NCBI GenBank assembly: GCA_022766385.1
Contig: JALEPJ010000037.1
Coordinates: 1-56,555 of the forward strand
Length of the DNA: 56,555 nucleotides
Direction: 5' to 3'
Source of the DNA: Rikenellaceae bacterium
GTDB taxonomy: Bacteria; Bacteroidota; Bacteroidia; Bacteroidales; UBA932
In this document: positions 34,815-46,200 of the stretch, piece after piece
How positions within the stretch are numbered: position 1 is the first letter of the stretch
How the letters are laid out: the number at the start of each line of letters is the position of its first letter
Made by a program: the position numbers and the translations under genes
Notes under the pieces: model-generated
Seen by the model: the letters and a program-made list of their open reading frames with translations, nothing else
Databases searched by the model: none
Told to the model about the DNA's origin: nothing

Positions 34815-37736
34815 ATGAAGACAAAACCTTTTCTTCGCCAGGTAGCCGAACACTATCTGGAAAGAGGCTTACACACTTATCTGTTCATATTCCCAAACAA
34901 GCGTTCCATTGCCTTCTTCAAGAAGTATGTCTCCGACGTGCTGAAGGAGATTGGTGGAGGCCCTGTCATTGCCCCGGAGATGATGGGCGTCAGCGATTTC
35001 TTTTCGGCAATGACGGGACGTCGCAGTGCAGACCGCATCACTCTTCTCCTCAAACTCTACGAGTCCTACAGGCGTATTGTCCCCGGTGGCGAATCCTTGG
35101 ACGATTTTCTTTATTGGGGGGATTCGCTTCTGTCGGATTTTGATGACGTGGATAAGTACAGGATAGAGGCCAAGGCCTTGTTTGCCAATATCCTGGATCT
35201 CAAGAACATGGATAGCAGCCTTAGCGAACTTGAACTTTCAGATGAACAAAGGGCGGCGATATTGCGTCTTTCCAATTGCTTCCTTCCTGAAAATTGGAAT
35301 AAGGGCGGAGAGGGCAAACTGGATGTGAAGGAACGCTTCATAAAGGTTTGGGAGTGTATGTATGACCTGTACCTTGACTTCCGGACTTCCTTGACAAAAG
35401 AAGGTCTTGCCTATGAGGGTATGGTCTATCGTGAGCTGGCGGATTACCTTGAGCAGGGAAGTGCAAAAGATGCTTTGCACCGTATGGAGCCTTCGATAGA
35501 AAAGTGCGTATTCATTGGACTTAATACACTTAACCAATGCGAGACGGCAGTACTCAAAGCTCTTCAGAATGAGGGACTTGCCGAGTTTTGCTGGGACTTT
35601 TCCGGAGAAATGCTCACAGACAGCCTGAATCACGCCTCCCATTTTATGAAGGGCAATATCGCACTTTTTCCGAATGCCTTCAGCCTCGACCCTGAGGGGC
35701 TTCCGAAACCGACTGTGCATATCGTAGCCGTCCCGTCAGCCACGGCCCAGGCCAAGGTTCTGCACGACATCATCGAGCGCACAGATGTTAAGGAAAGAGG
35801 ACTCGACTTCGCTGCGGTCCTGCCGGACGAGAGTATGCTCATCCCAGTGCTATCGAGCCTTCCCGATGTTGGAAAGGTCAATGTCACTATGGGTTATCCA
35901 CTGGCCTCAAGCGAGTGGAACACGCTGATGCGTAGCATAATAGCGCTCCAGCAACACTTGCGCGACGGAAAATACTTTTATCACGCACAGGTCTCCGATA
36001 TCTTCTCCAACGGCATCTTCAAGGGAATACTGAGCGAAGATGAGAAATGTATTGTGGCCGCTGTTATGGCCCAAGCGAAGGCCTACATCCCTATTACCGA
36101 TCTTGCGAAGGGGGAGAGCCTTAGAGTCCTCTTCAGGCCTGTTCTTACTGATATTTCATTGCCTTCAGCAGATCAGATCCGTTCTTTTGCAGAATATCTT
36201 GTTGAAGTAGTAGAGACTATTGCCGGAAAGCTTGACAGGGAGAAGGATGCTCTTCAGCTCGAGTGCGCGTACAGGTATCTCCAGTGCATCAGACGTCTCG
36301 CGGGTATAAGTCTTCCCGTATTGCCAAGGAGCTTTATCAGGCTGCTGGAGCAGCTTGTATCCAGATTGTCGGTGCCTTTCTCCGGCGAACCTCTTGAGGG
36401 GCTTCAGGTGATGGGGCCTTTGGAAACGAGAGCCTTGGATTTCAAGCATCTGGTGATTCTGAGCGCGAACGAGGGCGTATTTCCAGGACACAATAAAGGA
36501 AACTCGGTGATACCTCCGGAATTGAGACACGCATTCGGATTGCCGACCTATGAACTTCAGGATACTGTATGGGCTTATTATTTCTATCGTATGATTGCCC
36601 GTTCGGAGGATGTATGGATGGTATATGATTCACGAACTGAAGGGCTTTCGAGTGGGGAGGAGAGCAGATATATCAAGCAGTTACGCTATCTATATCCGGA
36701 TAAGTGCTTGCTGGTCAAAGAGTCCGCTTCCTTCACCCTGGGGACAAGCGAAGCCCTTAGGGAGATACATATGAGCCCTGAGGATGTGGAGACCCTCAAG
36801 AATTATACGTATTCAGCATCGTCCATCTATCTTTATTCAAAGTGTCCACTGGCTTTCTATTTCCACGCTATCCAGGAACTTTATGCTCAGGATGATGTGA
36901 AGGAGGACCTTGATTCAGGTATGCTTGGAACCATTTGTCACGATACTCTTCAGGCTATATATTGCTGTGAAGAGGCGATGAAAGCGGATTACTTTTTTGA
37001 CAAAACTGAAGTAGGGAATCCTATTTCCAAACTCACCGTTGGGCTCGTAACAGAGGACTTTTTGAAAGGATGGCTTTCCAGAGAGGATGATATACGTTTG
37101 AAAATCAATGCTTTGATTTGTCATACTCTCCAGAGTCCGAAACTTGAAGGACGAAATCTTGTTTTCGCTGATATAGCATTGAAATACGTCTGTGGCGTGC
37201 TTAAGGCTGATCTCGATCTTCTCAGAAAGCACGGACGTATCGAAATACTCGGACTTGAGCAAAAGTATTATGCACAAATCGCCGGTCGCAGATTCAAGGG
37301 CTATATTGACAGAATTGACCGCTTTGAGGACGGTATGGTAAGAGTAGTTGACTATAAGACAGGAAATGACAGGCAGGATACTCTGAACCCGGAACTTGGA
37401 CCGGAAGAAAGCGTTAAAAGGATATTCGTATCCGATATAAGGAAATACAAGGCAGCTCTCCAGTTTCACATTTATGACAGGATGGTGGAAAGCAGGCCTG
37501 AGTTCAAGGCTTGCAGGATATTTAATTCAATGTATTCCATATCGGATCTTTTTACACGTGAAGTAGAAGTGTTTCCAATGGATGCGGAAAACTCTGCTGC
37601 CATAGACCTTAAGCTGGAGAGTCTTCTGGATGAAATAGAGAATCCGTCAGTTCCTTTCACAATGACCAAACTCGACCCGAAAACGGTTTGCCAATACTGC
37701 GATTATGCTGTAATATGCGGGCGGGCAACAAAGTAA
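34815..37736 (+). CDS. addB: AddB-like helicase-nuclease subunit
   Basis: The 973-residue protein begins with an inactive UvrD-like helicase half (YLFIFPNKRSIAFFKKYV). The C-terminal third is a PD-(D/E)XK nuclease: GTICHDTLQAIY, LGLEQKYYAQIAGRRFKGYIDRID, and VRVVDYKTGN with catalytic Asp and Lys. Cysteines at SKCPLAFYF and VCQYCDYAVIC fit the iron-sulfur staple that flanks this nuclease in AddB. With AddA it resects double-strand breaks and loads RecA. AddA follows 25 bases downstream on the same strand. Starting at 34815 gives the usual first strand. Confidence 0.88.
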   Translation: MKTKPFLRQVAEHYLERGLHTYLFIFPNKRSIAFFKKYVSDVLKEIGGGPVIAPEMMGVSDFFSAMTGRRSADRITLLLKLYESYRRIVPGGESLDDFLYWGDSLLSDFDDVDKYRIEAKALFANILDLKNMDSSLSELELSDEQRAAILRLSNCFLPENWNKGGEGKLDVKERFIKVWECMYDLYLDFRTSLTKEGLAYEGMVYRELADYLEQGSAKDALHRMEPSIEKCVFIGLNTLNQCETAVLKALQNEGLAEFCWDFSGEMLTDSLNHASHFMKGNIALFPNAFSLDPEGLPKPTVHIVAVPSATAQAKVLHDIIERTDVKERGLDFAAVLPDESMLIPVLSSLPDVGKVNVTMGYPLASSEWNTLMRSIIALQQHLRDGKYFYHAQVSDIFSNGIFKGILSEDEKCIVAAVMAQAKAYIPITDLAKGESLRVLFRPVLTDISLPSADQIRSFAEYLVEVVETIAGKLDREKDALQLECAYRYLQCIRRLAGISLPVLPRSFIRLLEQLVSRLSVPFSGEPLEGLQVMGPLETRALDFKHLVILSANEGVFPGHNKGNSVIPPELRHAFGLPTYELQDTVWAYYFYRMIARSEDVWMVYDSRTEGLSSGEESRYIKQLRYLYPDKCLLVKESASFTLGTSEALREIHMSPEDVETLKNYTYSASSIYLYSKCPLAFYFHAIQELYAQDDVKEDLDSGMLGTICHDTLQAIYCCEEAMKADYFFDKTEVGNPISKLTVGLVTEDFLKGWLSREDDIRLKINALICHTLQSPKLEGRNLVFADIALKYVCGVLKADLDLLRKHGRIEILGLEQKYYAQIAGRRFKGYIDRIDRFEDGMVRVVDYKTGNDRQDTLNPELGPEESVKRIFVSDIRKYKAALQFHIYDRMVESRPEFKACRIFNSMYSISDLFTREVEVFPMDAENSAAIDLKLESLLDEIENPSVPFTMTKLDPKTVCQYCDYAVICGRATK

Positions 37737-37761
37737 TATAAATATTTTTTTATATAAATAT

Positions 37762-40700
37762 ATGGCGCAATTATCCAATTCAGACGAGTTGATAGACAGC
37801 TTGAGGGTCAACGGTGGAATAGAGCTGAAGAAGGCCTCGGCAGGTTCTGGGAAGACTTATTCTCTTTCCAGGGAGTATATTTGTACCTTGCTCAAAGGAG
37901 GACAGAATGAGAGGCATTACCATCGTCATATCCTGGCTGTAACCTTTACTAACAAGGCTACAGAAAGTATGAAGTCCAAGATTATCAGCGACCTCCATAC
38001 CTTAGTGGACAGGCCTTCGGACTGCGGTTTCAGCTCATATCTGAAGGAAAAATGCGGTTTTGCCAATGATAGGGAACTTAGCAAGGCTGCGCGCAGGGCT
38101 CTGAATGACCTCCTTAACGATTATGGCGCATTCTCTGTCAGCACCATTGACAAATTCTTTCAGAAAACCCTTAAATCCTTCGCTTGCGAGATAGGACAGA
38201 GTTCGGATTACAGGGTGGAACTGGACAGGGAAAGTCTCATTGAAGAGGCCGCTGACAGGCTCCTGGATTCATTGTCTGTTGAGGATGATTCATTGCTCAG
38301 ATGGCTTTCCGATACCACTCTTGAGAGAATTGAGAATGGAGAGAAGTTTAATCTGGACAGCTCCCTGAAGGACTTTGCCAAAGGCTTTCTTTCTCCTGAG
38401 TATAAAATGAAGGCAGAAGAGCTTGGTGTAAATGAGGAATTGGCTTTCTCGGAGGACAATCTTAAGAAACTGACGGCAATATGCCGAAAGATAATAAGGG
38501 AGTATGATAAGGCTTTCGTGGATTGTGCAAAAAAGGCTGATGAGGCATTGAAGAACAGTCCCGCCTGTGATGTCAAGGGCAGGGATTTGAATAATCTCAG
38601 GTCTCGTCTGGCAAAGTATCTGGCATTTGAAGGCGGTCCCATTGACTTTTCAGCCAAGGGCTACTGGACCAATGCTTGCGAAGATTTCTCCAAATTGATA
38701 CCCGCAAGCTCAAAGATAAAACTGTCAGAGGCTGAAGCAGAAAGGCTTACATCTATTTTTCAGGCACTCGATTCTTTCTCTGGAAGGAACTATTACATAC
38801 GCAGGACTGCGGGGATGCTTTCCCAGCAGATTTATGTTTTCAGGACTGCCGAAGCCCTGAGAAGAGAATACGACGGGCTACTTGCAGAGATGAACGTACT
38901 GGGACTTGACGACACAAACAGTATCCTGAAAGACATAATAGGAGGGACGGATGCCCCTTTCATATACGAGAAGACTGGAACCAGATACAAACACTTCCTT
39001 CTGGATGAGTTCCAGGACACATCTGTAATTCAGTGGGAATGCTTCAAACCCCTGCTGATGAACAGCATAGCAGAAGGCTGGTACAATCTGATTGTGGGTG
39101 ATGTGAAACAGAGCATATATCGTTGGAGGAATGCTGATTGGCGCATTCTGGGCGAGCAGGTGGAGAGGGATATGCAGCGTGTGGTTGTCAATCCTTTACT
39201 GACAAACTGGCGCAGCGCCGGCAATATTGTCCGTTTCAATAATAAATTCCATTCCTTCTTGGCAGAAAGCAAGGGCGAGTCCCAGCTTTATTCCGATGTT
39301 ATACAGCAGATTTCTCCGGCGGAAAAGGTGGAGGGCTGTGTTGACATTGCTTTCTGCAGTAAGGAAGTCTATATGGAGCATATACTCAGCTCTATAGGCT
39401 CTGCCCTTGAAAGAGGCTTCATGTATATGGATATGGCAGTCATTGTGAGGACGAACAAGGAGGGTGGTATGGTTGCGGATTTCCTTTCCCGCAAGGGTAT
39501 TCCGGTGGTGACTGACGATTCATTGAGGATAGGCTGCTCTTCCTGTGTGCGCAAGGTCATTGCCGGGTTGACGATACTGGATTGCCCAGAAGACAGAATA
39601 GGCACTTATGAGGCGGACGGCCGCTTTGAACCTGAATCACTTGAGTCGTCCCGTTCGCTCTTTGAAATGGCTGACAGCCTGTTCCGCCAGCTTCCGGTCG
39701 AAGAGGTGAACAGGGAGGCGCTTTTCGTTCTGGCATTTATGGACCTGGTCAGGGAGTTCAGCTCGTCAAAGGGTAATTCCTTGCATTCCTTCCTGAAAAT
39801 GTGGAAGGAGACTGGCTTGAAGAAGACGATTTCCTGTCCAAAAGGTACAGACGCTGTGACCATAATTACTATTCACAAGAGCAAGGGTCTGGACTATCCT
39901 TTTGTGCTGCTCCCAATACCACAAAACAGCAGGAATGGAAATGCGACAGAGCTTTGGGCTGCCCCTGATATAAGCGGGACACCTCTTGAAAGCTGCACCC
40001 CTGCACTATATCACGTAACTCTAACGGAGGATTCGCTCTTCCGTGAAGACTACGAGAAGGAGAAGAAAATGGCACAAGTGGACAACCTGAACACTTGGTA
40101 TGTGGCAATGACGCGTCCGAAGCAGGAACTTTGTATCATTTCTCCTGAGGCTTCGGGATACTCGCCACTGTCACAGGATCTTAAAAGATTCTTGCAAACA
40201 ACTGAATTGGAATTCTCTGAAACCAAAGCCCCGATAGAACTTCAGGATGAAGTGGGAGAGAAATACTCGCGGTATATATATGGTACTCCGGTAGTCAGGC
40301 AGGCTCCAACACAGAAAAAGCTCTCGGAAGATATGCATATAGAATATTTCCCTGAAAGTGGAATTTCAGGAGTCAAGGGGCAGGTCCGTATCAGTGATGA
40401 TGCGGCGGAATATTTCTTGGGTGACGATTCCGTATCCCGCAGGAAACGCGGAATCGTGCTGCACGGTATAATGCAACACATCAATGCTATAGATGATATC
40501 TATGATGCTATCAGCCAGGCTGTTATGTCAGGAGACCTGGATGCGGCCTCCGCTGATGCTACCCGGGAGGAGCTTTTGGAAGCACTCAGGAACGTTGAGG
40601 ACAGGGGCTGGTTTGGCAATGATACAGCGCAGGTCCTCTCGGAGAGGGATATCCTGAGCGCAGGCGGTAAGGAAAGACGCCCTGACCGGGTAATCATCGA

Positions 40701-40860
40701 AAACGGAAAGGTCAGCATCATCGACTATAAGTTCGGAGACAGCCACAAATCCTACATAAAACAGGTTAATGAATACAAAAAGCTGTTCAAAATGTTGGGC
40801 TATGAGGATGTCAAGGCCTATCTGTGGTATGTCCTGGAACACCGCGTCGAGGAATACTAG
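37762..40860 (+). CDS. addA: AddA-like UvrD-family helicase-nuclease
   Basis: The 1032-residue protein has the full UvrD set: Walker A KKASAGSGKTYSLSREY, motif Ia AVTFTNKATESMKSK, Walker B LLDEFQDTSVIQWE, motif III VKQSIYRWRNAD, motif IV NWRSAGNIVRFN, motif V TIHKSKGLDYPFVLLP and motif VI TWYVAMTRPKQELCI. A short PD-(D/E)XK nuclease closes the protein (RPDRVIIENGKVSIIDYKFG). This is the AddA arrangement, active with AddB in break repair. The stop TAG shares the palindrome CTAG (40857-40860) with the stop of the convergent GH3 gene. Confidence 0.92.
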   Translation: MAQLSNSDELIDSLRVNGGIELKKASAGSGKTYSLSREYICTLLKGGQNERHYHRHILAVTFTNKATESMKSKIISDLHTLVDRPSDCGFSSYLKEKCGFANDRELSKAARRALNDLLNDYGAFSVSTIDKFFQKTLKSFACEIGQSSDYRVELDRESLIEEAADRLLDSLSVEDDSLLRWLSDTTLERIENGEKFNLDSSLKDFAKGFLSPEYKMKAEELGVNEELAFSEDNLKKLTAICRKIIREYDKAFVDCAKKADEALKNSPACDVKGRDLNNLRSRLAKYLAFEGGPIDFSAKGYWTNACEDFSKLIPASSKIKLSEAEAERLTSIFQALDSFSGRNYYIRRTAGMLSQQIYVFRTAEALRREYDGLLAEMNVLGLDDTNSILKDIIGGTDAPFIYEKTGTRYKHFLLDEFQDTSVIQWECFKPLLMNSIAEGWYNLIVGDVKQSIYRWRNADWRILGEQVERDMQRVVVNPLLTNWRSAGNIVRFNNKFHSFLAESKGESQLYSDVIQQISPAEKVEGCVDIAFCSKEVYMEHILSSIGSALERGFMYMDMAVIVRTNKEGGMVADFLSRKGIPVVTDDSLRIGCSSCVRKVIAGLTILDCPEDRIGTYEADGRFEPESLESSRSLFEMADSLFRQLPVEEVNREALFVLAFMDLVREFSSSKGNSLHSFLKMWKETGLKKTISCPKGTDAVTIITIHKSKGLDYPFVLLPIPQNSRNGNATELWAAPDISGTPLESCTPALYHVTLTEDSLFREDYEKEKKMAQVDNLNTWYVAMTRPKQELCIISPEASGYSPLSQDLKRFLQTTELEFSETKAPIELQDEVGEKYSRYIYGTPVVRQAPTQKKLSEDMHIEYFPESGISGVKGQVRISDDAAEYFLGDDSVSRRKRGIVLHGIMQHINAIDDIYDAISQAVMSGDLDAASADATREELLEALRNVEDRGWFGNDTAQVLSERDILSAGGKERRPDRVIIENGKVSIIDYKFGDSHKSYIKQVNEYKKLFKMLGYEDVKAYLWYVLEHRVEEY

Positions 40861-43145
40861 TATCTGTAGCTGACTGCCTGGAGGTCGGAAGCCCTTGAGC
40901 TTGAGCCAATTTCAAGTTTGTACTCGCCTTTGAGAGGAGTCATATCCTGGGCGCTCTCATTCCACCAGGTAAAGGTCTCGCCGTCAAGGTCAAAGCTAAG
41001 TTTCACGGTCTTTCCCGCAGGTATGCTTACTCTTTGGAAAGCTCTGAGAGTTCTGACAGGGGAGAGAGGGTCATCCGGCTTGCTGACGTAAAGCTGAACC
41101 ACCTCGTCCGCATCCATGGAACCTGTATTCTTAACTGAAATGCTGATTTTGCCCTTCTTGACTTTAGGCTGTCCATATTCAAAGCTGCTGTAGCTGAGTC
41201 CGTAACCGAATGAGAAGAGCGGCTCCTCGGTCATAAATCTGTAGGTGTGTCCTGCCATATCATAGTTCTCGAAATCCGGGAGCTGGTCCACAGACTTATA
41301 GAAGGTAACAGGCAGCTTGCCTGAAGGACTTGTACGGCCGAAGAGTACATCAGTTATGGCTGTACCGCCCTCCTGTCCAGGATACCAGGCCTGGAGTATG
41401 GCATCACAACTCTCTGTTTCAGGAACCAGTCCTATCGCGCTTCCGGAGAAGTTGACCAAAATCACCTTCTTGCCTGCATCGTGGAGGGCTTTAAGGAGTA
41501 TCCTCTGTACTTCAGGCAGTTCGATATCTGTCCTGTCTCCGCCTGAGAATCCAGGAAGATGTACTGACATCTCCTCACCTTCGAGACGTGGAGAGATACC
41601 TCCGGCGAAAATCACTGTCTCGTAGCCCTCAAGCTCTGCAAGCACACTCTCCACATCAAGAGCCGGAGCAAAGGTCTCACGCAGGGCAAGGTCTCTCTGA
41701 GCATACTGAAGCATATCTGAAACGTTGATAGCGAATCTTTCCGCAGCCTTCTTGATTTCCTCTTCACTCATTTCAAGGAAGCGGGCAGCGAAACCTGGTG
41801 CCGGCTGGTATTGAATATCCATTACACCGCAGCCCTTCACGTACTTCAGATTCTCTTCCGCTACCATTGACTTCAAGGCTTCAAGAAGAGTGATTGAGGA
41901 CTTAGGGATAGGGTTGTAATTGCCCCACATCATTTCTGCATCGTTCGCGTTAGGGCCTACTACGGCTATTTTCTGTCCCTCCTTGAGCGGAAGCACATTG
42001 CCTCTGTTCTGAAGGAGTACGAGGCTCTCTGTAGCGATTTTCCTTGAAAGTGCCTTATGTTCAGGACCTTCTACTATGTCGTCCTGGAGATGGCTCCAAG
42101 GATTGATATCATCCATCTCGCCCAATCTGAAGCGTGCGGTCAGAAGCCTTCTGAGATTCTTGTCTACGTCCTCCACTGTGATGAGTCCCTGTTCAACAGC
42201 GGCCGGGATGTTCCTGTAAACCGAACCGCATTCGGTATTGATACCGGCTTTAACTGCCATAGCTGTCGCTTCCACTGCATTTTCAGCTACTCCGTGGCGT
42301 CCAGGGACATAGAAATCGCTGAGTGCATAACAGTCTGAGGTTACAAGGCCTTCGAAGCCCCATTCATCCCTCAATATGTCGGTCATAAGATAGTCGCTGG
42401 AGCCGCAAGGCTCGCCTCTGAAACGGTTATATGCTGTCATAACCTCTTCCACGTTCGCCTTGGTCACAAGGTCCTTGAATGCAGGGAGATAGGTCTCGCG
42501 AAGGTCTCTTTCGGATACTACTGCATCATATGAGTGGCGTGTCGATTCCGGACCCGAATGAACGGCAAAGTGCTTTGCGCAGGCGTGGAGCTTGCGGATA
42601 GGGGAGTCATCAGGTCCTTGAAGTCCTCTTACAACTGCCATTCCAAGCCTTCCGGTCAAGTAAGGGTCCTCGCCATAGGTCTCCATACCGCGTCCCCATC
42701 TCGGATCCCTGAAAATATTGATGTTAGGTGTCCAGAAAGTAAGACCCTCGTAAATATCGATCTCACCTTCTCTTTTGGCAATGGCATTCTTCACCCTGGC
42801 CTCGTCGCTGACAGCAGTGAAAACATCATACAGCAGCTCTTCATCAAAGGCAGCAGCCATTCCCACAGGTTGAGGGAATACGGTGGCCGATCCGTTCCTG
42901 CCCACTCCGTGAAGCGCCTCATTCCACCAGTTGTACTGTTTGATTCCGAATTTTTCGATGGCCGCGGAATTGTTCATCATAAGCGAGGTCTTTTCCTCTA
43001 TGCTGAGCTGGGCCAGAATCTCATTTACCCTGCGGTCAATTTCAGCGTCGCTAAGACCTGGATAAGGGTTCTTTTCGTTTGTACAGGAAGCCAGGGCAAG
43101 CATTGCCGCCACCCCGGCAAGAATAGCTCTCCGAATAGTTTTCAT
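40857..43145 (-). CDS. Glycoside hydrolase family 3 enzyme (lipoprotein)
   Basis: From the ATG at 43145 the protein has 762 residues with a lipoprotein signal (ILAGVAAMLALASC). The GH3 N-terminal barrel is shown by TFWTPNINIFRDPRWGRGMETYGEDPYL, CAKHFAVHSGPE and the nucleophile aspartate in GLVTSDCYALSDF. The second domain (VLPLKEGQKIAVVGPNA) and a C-terminal FnIII-like domain (YGLSYSSFEYG and VSIPAGKTVKLSFDL) follow. Beta-glucosidase or beta-xylosidase activity is typical; the RDPRWGRGxETYGEDP region is often found in xylosidases. It is likely monocistronic: metH starts a separate unit and addA converges. Confidence 0.9.
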   Translation of the reverse strand: MKTIRRAILAGVAAMLALASCTNEKNPYPGLSDAEIDRRVNEILAQLSIEEKTSLMMNNSAAIEKFGIKQYNWWNEALHGVGRNGSATVFPQPVGMAAAFDEELLYDVFTAVSDEARVKNAIAKREGEIDIYEGLTFWTPNINIFRDPRWGRGMETYGEDPYLTGRLGMAVVRGLQGPDDSPIRKLHACAKHFAVHSGPESTRHSYDAVVSERDLRETYLPAFKDLVTKANVEEVMTAYNRFRGEPCGSSDYLMTDILRDEWGFEGLVTSDCYALSDFYVPGRHGVAENAVEATAMAVKAGINTECGSVYRNIPAAVEQGLITVEDVDKNLRRLLTARFRLGEMDDINPWSHLQDDIVEGPEHKALSRKIATESLVLLQNRGNVLPLKEGQKIAVVGPNANDAEMMWGNYNPIPKSSITLLEALKSMVAEENLKYVKGCGVMDIQYQPAPGFAARFLEMSEEEIKKAAERFAINVSDMLQYAQRDLALRETFAPALDVESVLAELEGYETVIFAGGISPRLEGEEMSVHLPGFSGGDRTDIELPEVQRILLKALHDAGKKVILVNFSGSAIGLVPETESCDAILQAWYPGQEGGTAITDVLFGRTSPSGKLPVTFYKSVDQLPDFENYDMAGHTYRFMTEEPLFSFGYGLSYSSFEYGQPKVKKGKISISVKNTGSMDADEVVQLYVSKPDDPLSPVRTLRAFQRVSIPAGKTVKLSFDLDGETFTWWNESAQDMTPLKGEYKLEIGSSSRASDLQAVSYRY

Positions 43146-43176
43146 CTTGAATGTCAATTGGTTATCAGTTATTGTT

Positions 43177-43207
43177 CAAAGTTAAGCTTTTCAAAGCAGA
43201 AATCAAA
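43177..43207 (-). promoter_or_regulatory. Promoter of the first GH3 gene
   Basis: On the minus strand TAACTTTG (43184-43177) is an exact -7 box and TTTG (43207-43204) lies 19 bases upstream. The -7 box is 31 bases before the chosen ATG. It lies between this gene and the metH stop. Confidence 0.65.
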
Positions 43208-43233
43208 ACGCAATAGACTGAAATCAACGGGCA

Positions 43234-46200
43234 TCAAACGAGCAGATGGCTAAGGAAGGTTCTGGTCTGCTCCTTGTCGAAGCCTCTCTTCCTCGCATAA
43301 TCCTCTACTGTCCGTTCGCTGACCCTTCTGATTTCAGGATAAGCTGCTGAAGGGTGGGCGAAAACAAAAGCGCAAATGCTTGCATCCGGCACCATTGCAA
43401 AGCTCTCGGTGAAACTGATGCCCAGCTTTTCCGAATCCGGAATCAAAGCCAGCATATCTCGTTTCATCGTATGGTCTGGACAGCTGTAATAACCCGCTGC
43501 AGGCTTGACTATGCGGGCGTTTGAACCCTCAGGCAGTTGAGCCTTAAGCACTTCGTCAACCCAGGATGATGCGGCTTCGGCCAGAGTCACCCGAACCGAA
43601 CGCAGGAGCATCGAGGCATAGTCGGAGCTGCATGCCGGACAGTCACAGCCTCCGCTTTCCTTACCGTGCACGGCCACTGCGAACAATCCCAGCGCAGCTT
43701 TGAAGCCATACTCCTCCTTAGGCAGGTAATCGGCAATGGAGAGCCTCTCCCCGCTTTCCTGGCGCATCATTGGCAATATTGCGCCGCTGTTGAGCACCAT
43801 CCTGTCCTCCGCGTCGGTATAAGCTTCTTCGAAGTGAAGTGCCAACCTGATACTGAGACTCCCTTCGGCTCTCAGTCGGGCAATGAGATGTTCAGCATCC
43901 TTGCGCAGTTTCGCATCCTCCTTCACACCCCAGACAGCGAAGAGCATACGCCAATCGAAGTAATCCATTACCTCGTCAATGCTAAGTTCGCGTACGGGTA
44001 TGTCCTTGAAAGGACAGCCGTGTATATAGCTTTCTTCTGGATAGCCTCTGCTGAACTGCATCCTGCTTCCCTGTTCCTCCTGCTTCTTCTTTTTTTCAGC
44101 CTCGGCTGAAAGATAAAGCTTTCTGAGCTTCTCCTGTTTAGTGTGTTCTTCTGCCTCAAAAGCCTCAGTGTCAGCCATATAACTCTTGCACATCACAGCC
44201 GAAGCCGATGCGTCGGACCCATAGAAAACGTGTCCGTACAATGGCGCCAGTTTCACTGCAGTATGCACTGCGGAAGTCGTAGCGCCTCCTATGAAGAGCG
44301 GCAATGACAGCCCCCTCGCGCTCATTTCGCGGCAGAGCTCCTCCATCTGGAAAAGCGAAGGGGTAATAAGACCGCTTACAGCTATCATCTGAGCCCCGCA
44401 TTCCAAAGCCGTATCCAGAATCTTCTCCTTAGGCACCATCACGCCCAGGTCAATCACCTCGAAACCATTGCAATTCAACACTATAGCCGTAATGTTCTTG
44501 CCTATGTCGTGCACGTCTCCCTTTACCGTCGCAATGACGATTTTCGGTCTGGCCTTTGTCCTGCTTCCTTCGTCCTCTCCCATATAAGGCCTGAGCAAGT
44601 CCACTGCATCTCGCATTATGCGGGCGGATTTTACTACCTGCGGCAGAAACATCTTGCCTTCGCCGAAATACTCTCCGACCCTCTTCATACCGTCCATAAG
44701 CGGCCCCTCAATGACATTGACGGCAGTCCCATATTGCCCTAAACACTCCATCAGGTCATCCTTCAGATTGCCGGCCTGTCCCCTGACGAGGGCGGAAATG
44801 ATTCTTTCTTCGGCTGTTCCTGCCGCAACAGTATTGTCAGCGTGCACTGCCTCATTTCCGTTTTTGGCAATTGCGAGAGCTTCCTGGGCCTTGGCAATGA
44901 GCCTTTCGGTGGCGTCCTCCCTCCTGTCGAGTATCACATCCTCGACGGCTTCCAGCATATCCTTGTCGATTTCGTCGTAAATCTGGAGCATACCCGGATT
45001 GACTATGCCCATATCGAGTCCTGCTGCGCCTGCATGATAGAGGAAGGCGGAGTGCATAGCCTCGCGGACGGGATTATTGCCCCTGAAAGCGAAGGAAAGA
45101 TTCGAGATTCCTCCGGAAGTAAGCGCTCCTTTCAGATTGGTTTTAATCCACCTTACCGCTTCAATGAAGTCAATGCCGTAACGTCGGTGCTCCGCGAGTC
45201 CAGTGCCTACTGAAAGCACATTGACATCGAAAATGATGTCCTGCGGCGGCACTCCAGCCTTTTCTGTGAGCAAACTGTACGCTCTTTCACAGATGGAGAT
45301 CTTCCTTTCATAGTCTGTCGCCTGACCTTCCTCGTCGAATGCCATCACTACCATAGCCGCTCCGAGTGCGCGAATGGTGCGCGCTTTTTCCAGCATTGCC
45401 TCCTCTCCCTCCTTGAGTGAGATGGAGTTCACAATGCACTTGCCCTGAGCATTCTTGAGGCCTTCGACTATAGTCTCAAAATGCGATGAGTCAATCATTA
45501 TCGCGGCGCGGGCCACTGCCGGGTCATTGGAAATGTGTCTGAGGAAGCGCTTCATTTCTTCTCGGGAGTCCAGCATCGCATCGTCCATATTGATGTCGAT
45601 GATATCGGCTCCGCCGGCAATCTGGTCGGCAGCGACTTGCAGCGCGGTCTCATATTCGTGTGCGGCAATCAGCCTCGCGAACTTTCGGGAGCCTGCGACA
45701 TTGGTGCGTTCTCCGATATTGGTGAAATTGTTTTCCGGATCTATCCTTACAGCCTCCAAGCCGCTGACCGTCAATATATTGTCCGCCTTTGGCAATACTC
45801 TTGGCGCTATACCTTCAAGAGCAGCTGCGATGGCTTTTATATGCTCTGGAGTGGTGCCGCAGCAGCCTCCAGCTATGTTCAGCAAACCCGCTGACGCCAT
45901 TCTGGCGAGGGCTTTCGCCATATGCTCAGGGCTGTCGTTGTAGTTTCCGAGCGCGTCAGGAAGACCTGCATTGGGATGACAGCTTACCCTGCTCTTGCTG
46001 AACAGGGCCACATCTTCCACCAGAGGTTCGAGCTCGTCCGCTCCGAGTGAACAGTTTAGACCGAAACTGAAAAGCCCGGCGTGTTCTACGCTTCTGTAAA
46101 AGGCTTCAATGGTCTGTCCTGTCAGGGTGCGTCCGCTTCTGTCTCCTACTGATACTGAGACCATTACAGGCAGTTTCAGTCCTAATTCGGCTATCGCCCA

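Noticed and set aside
42534..43253. 239-residue plus-strand open frame inside the GH3 gene
   Set aside because: It is antisense to well-conserved GH3 sequence, has no family resemblance, and mirrors the codon pattern of the real gene.
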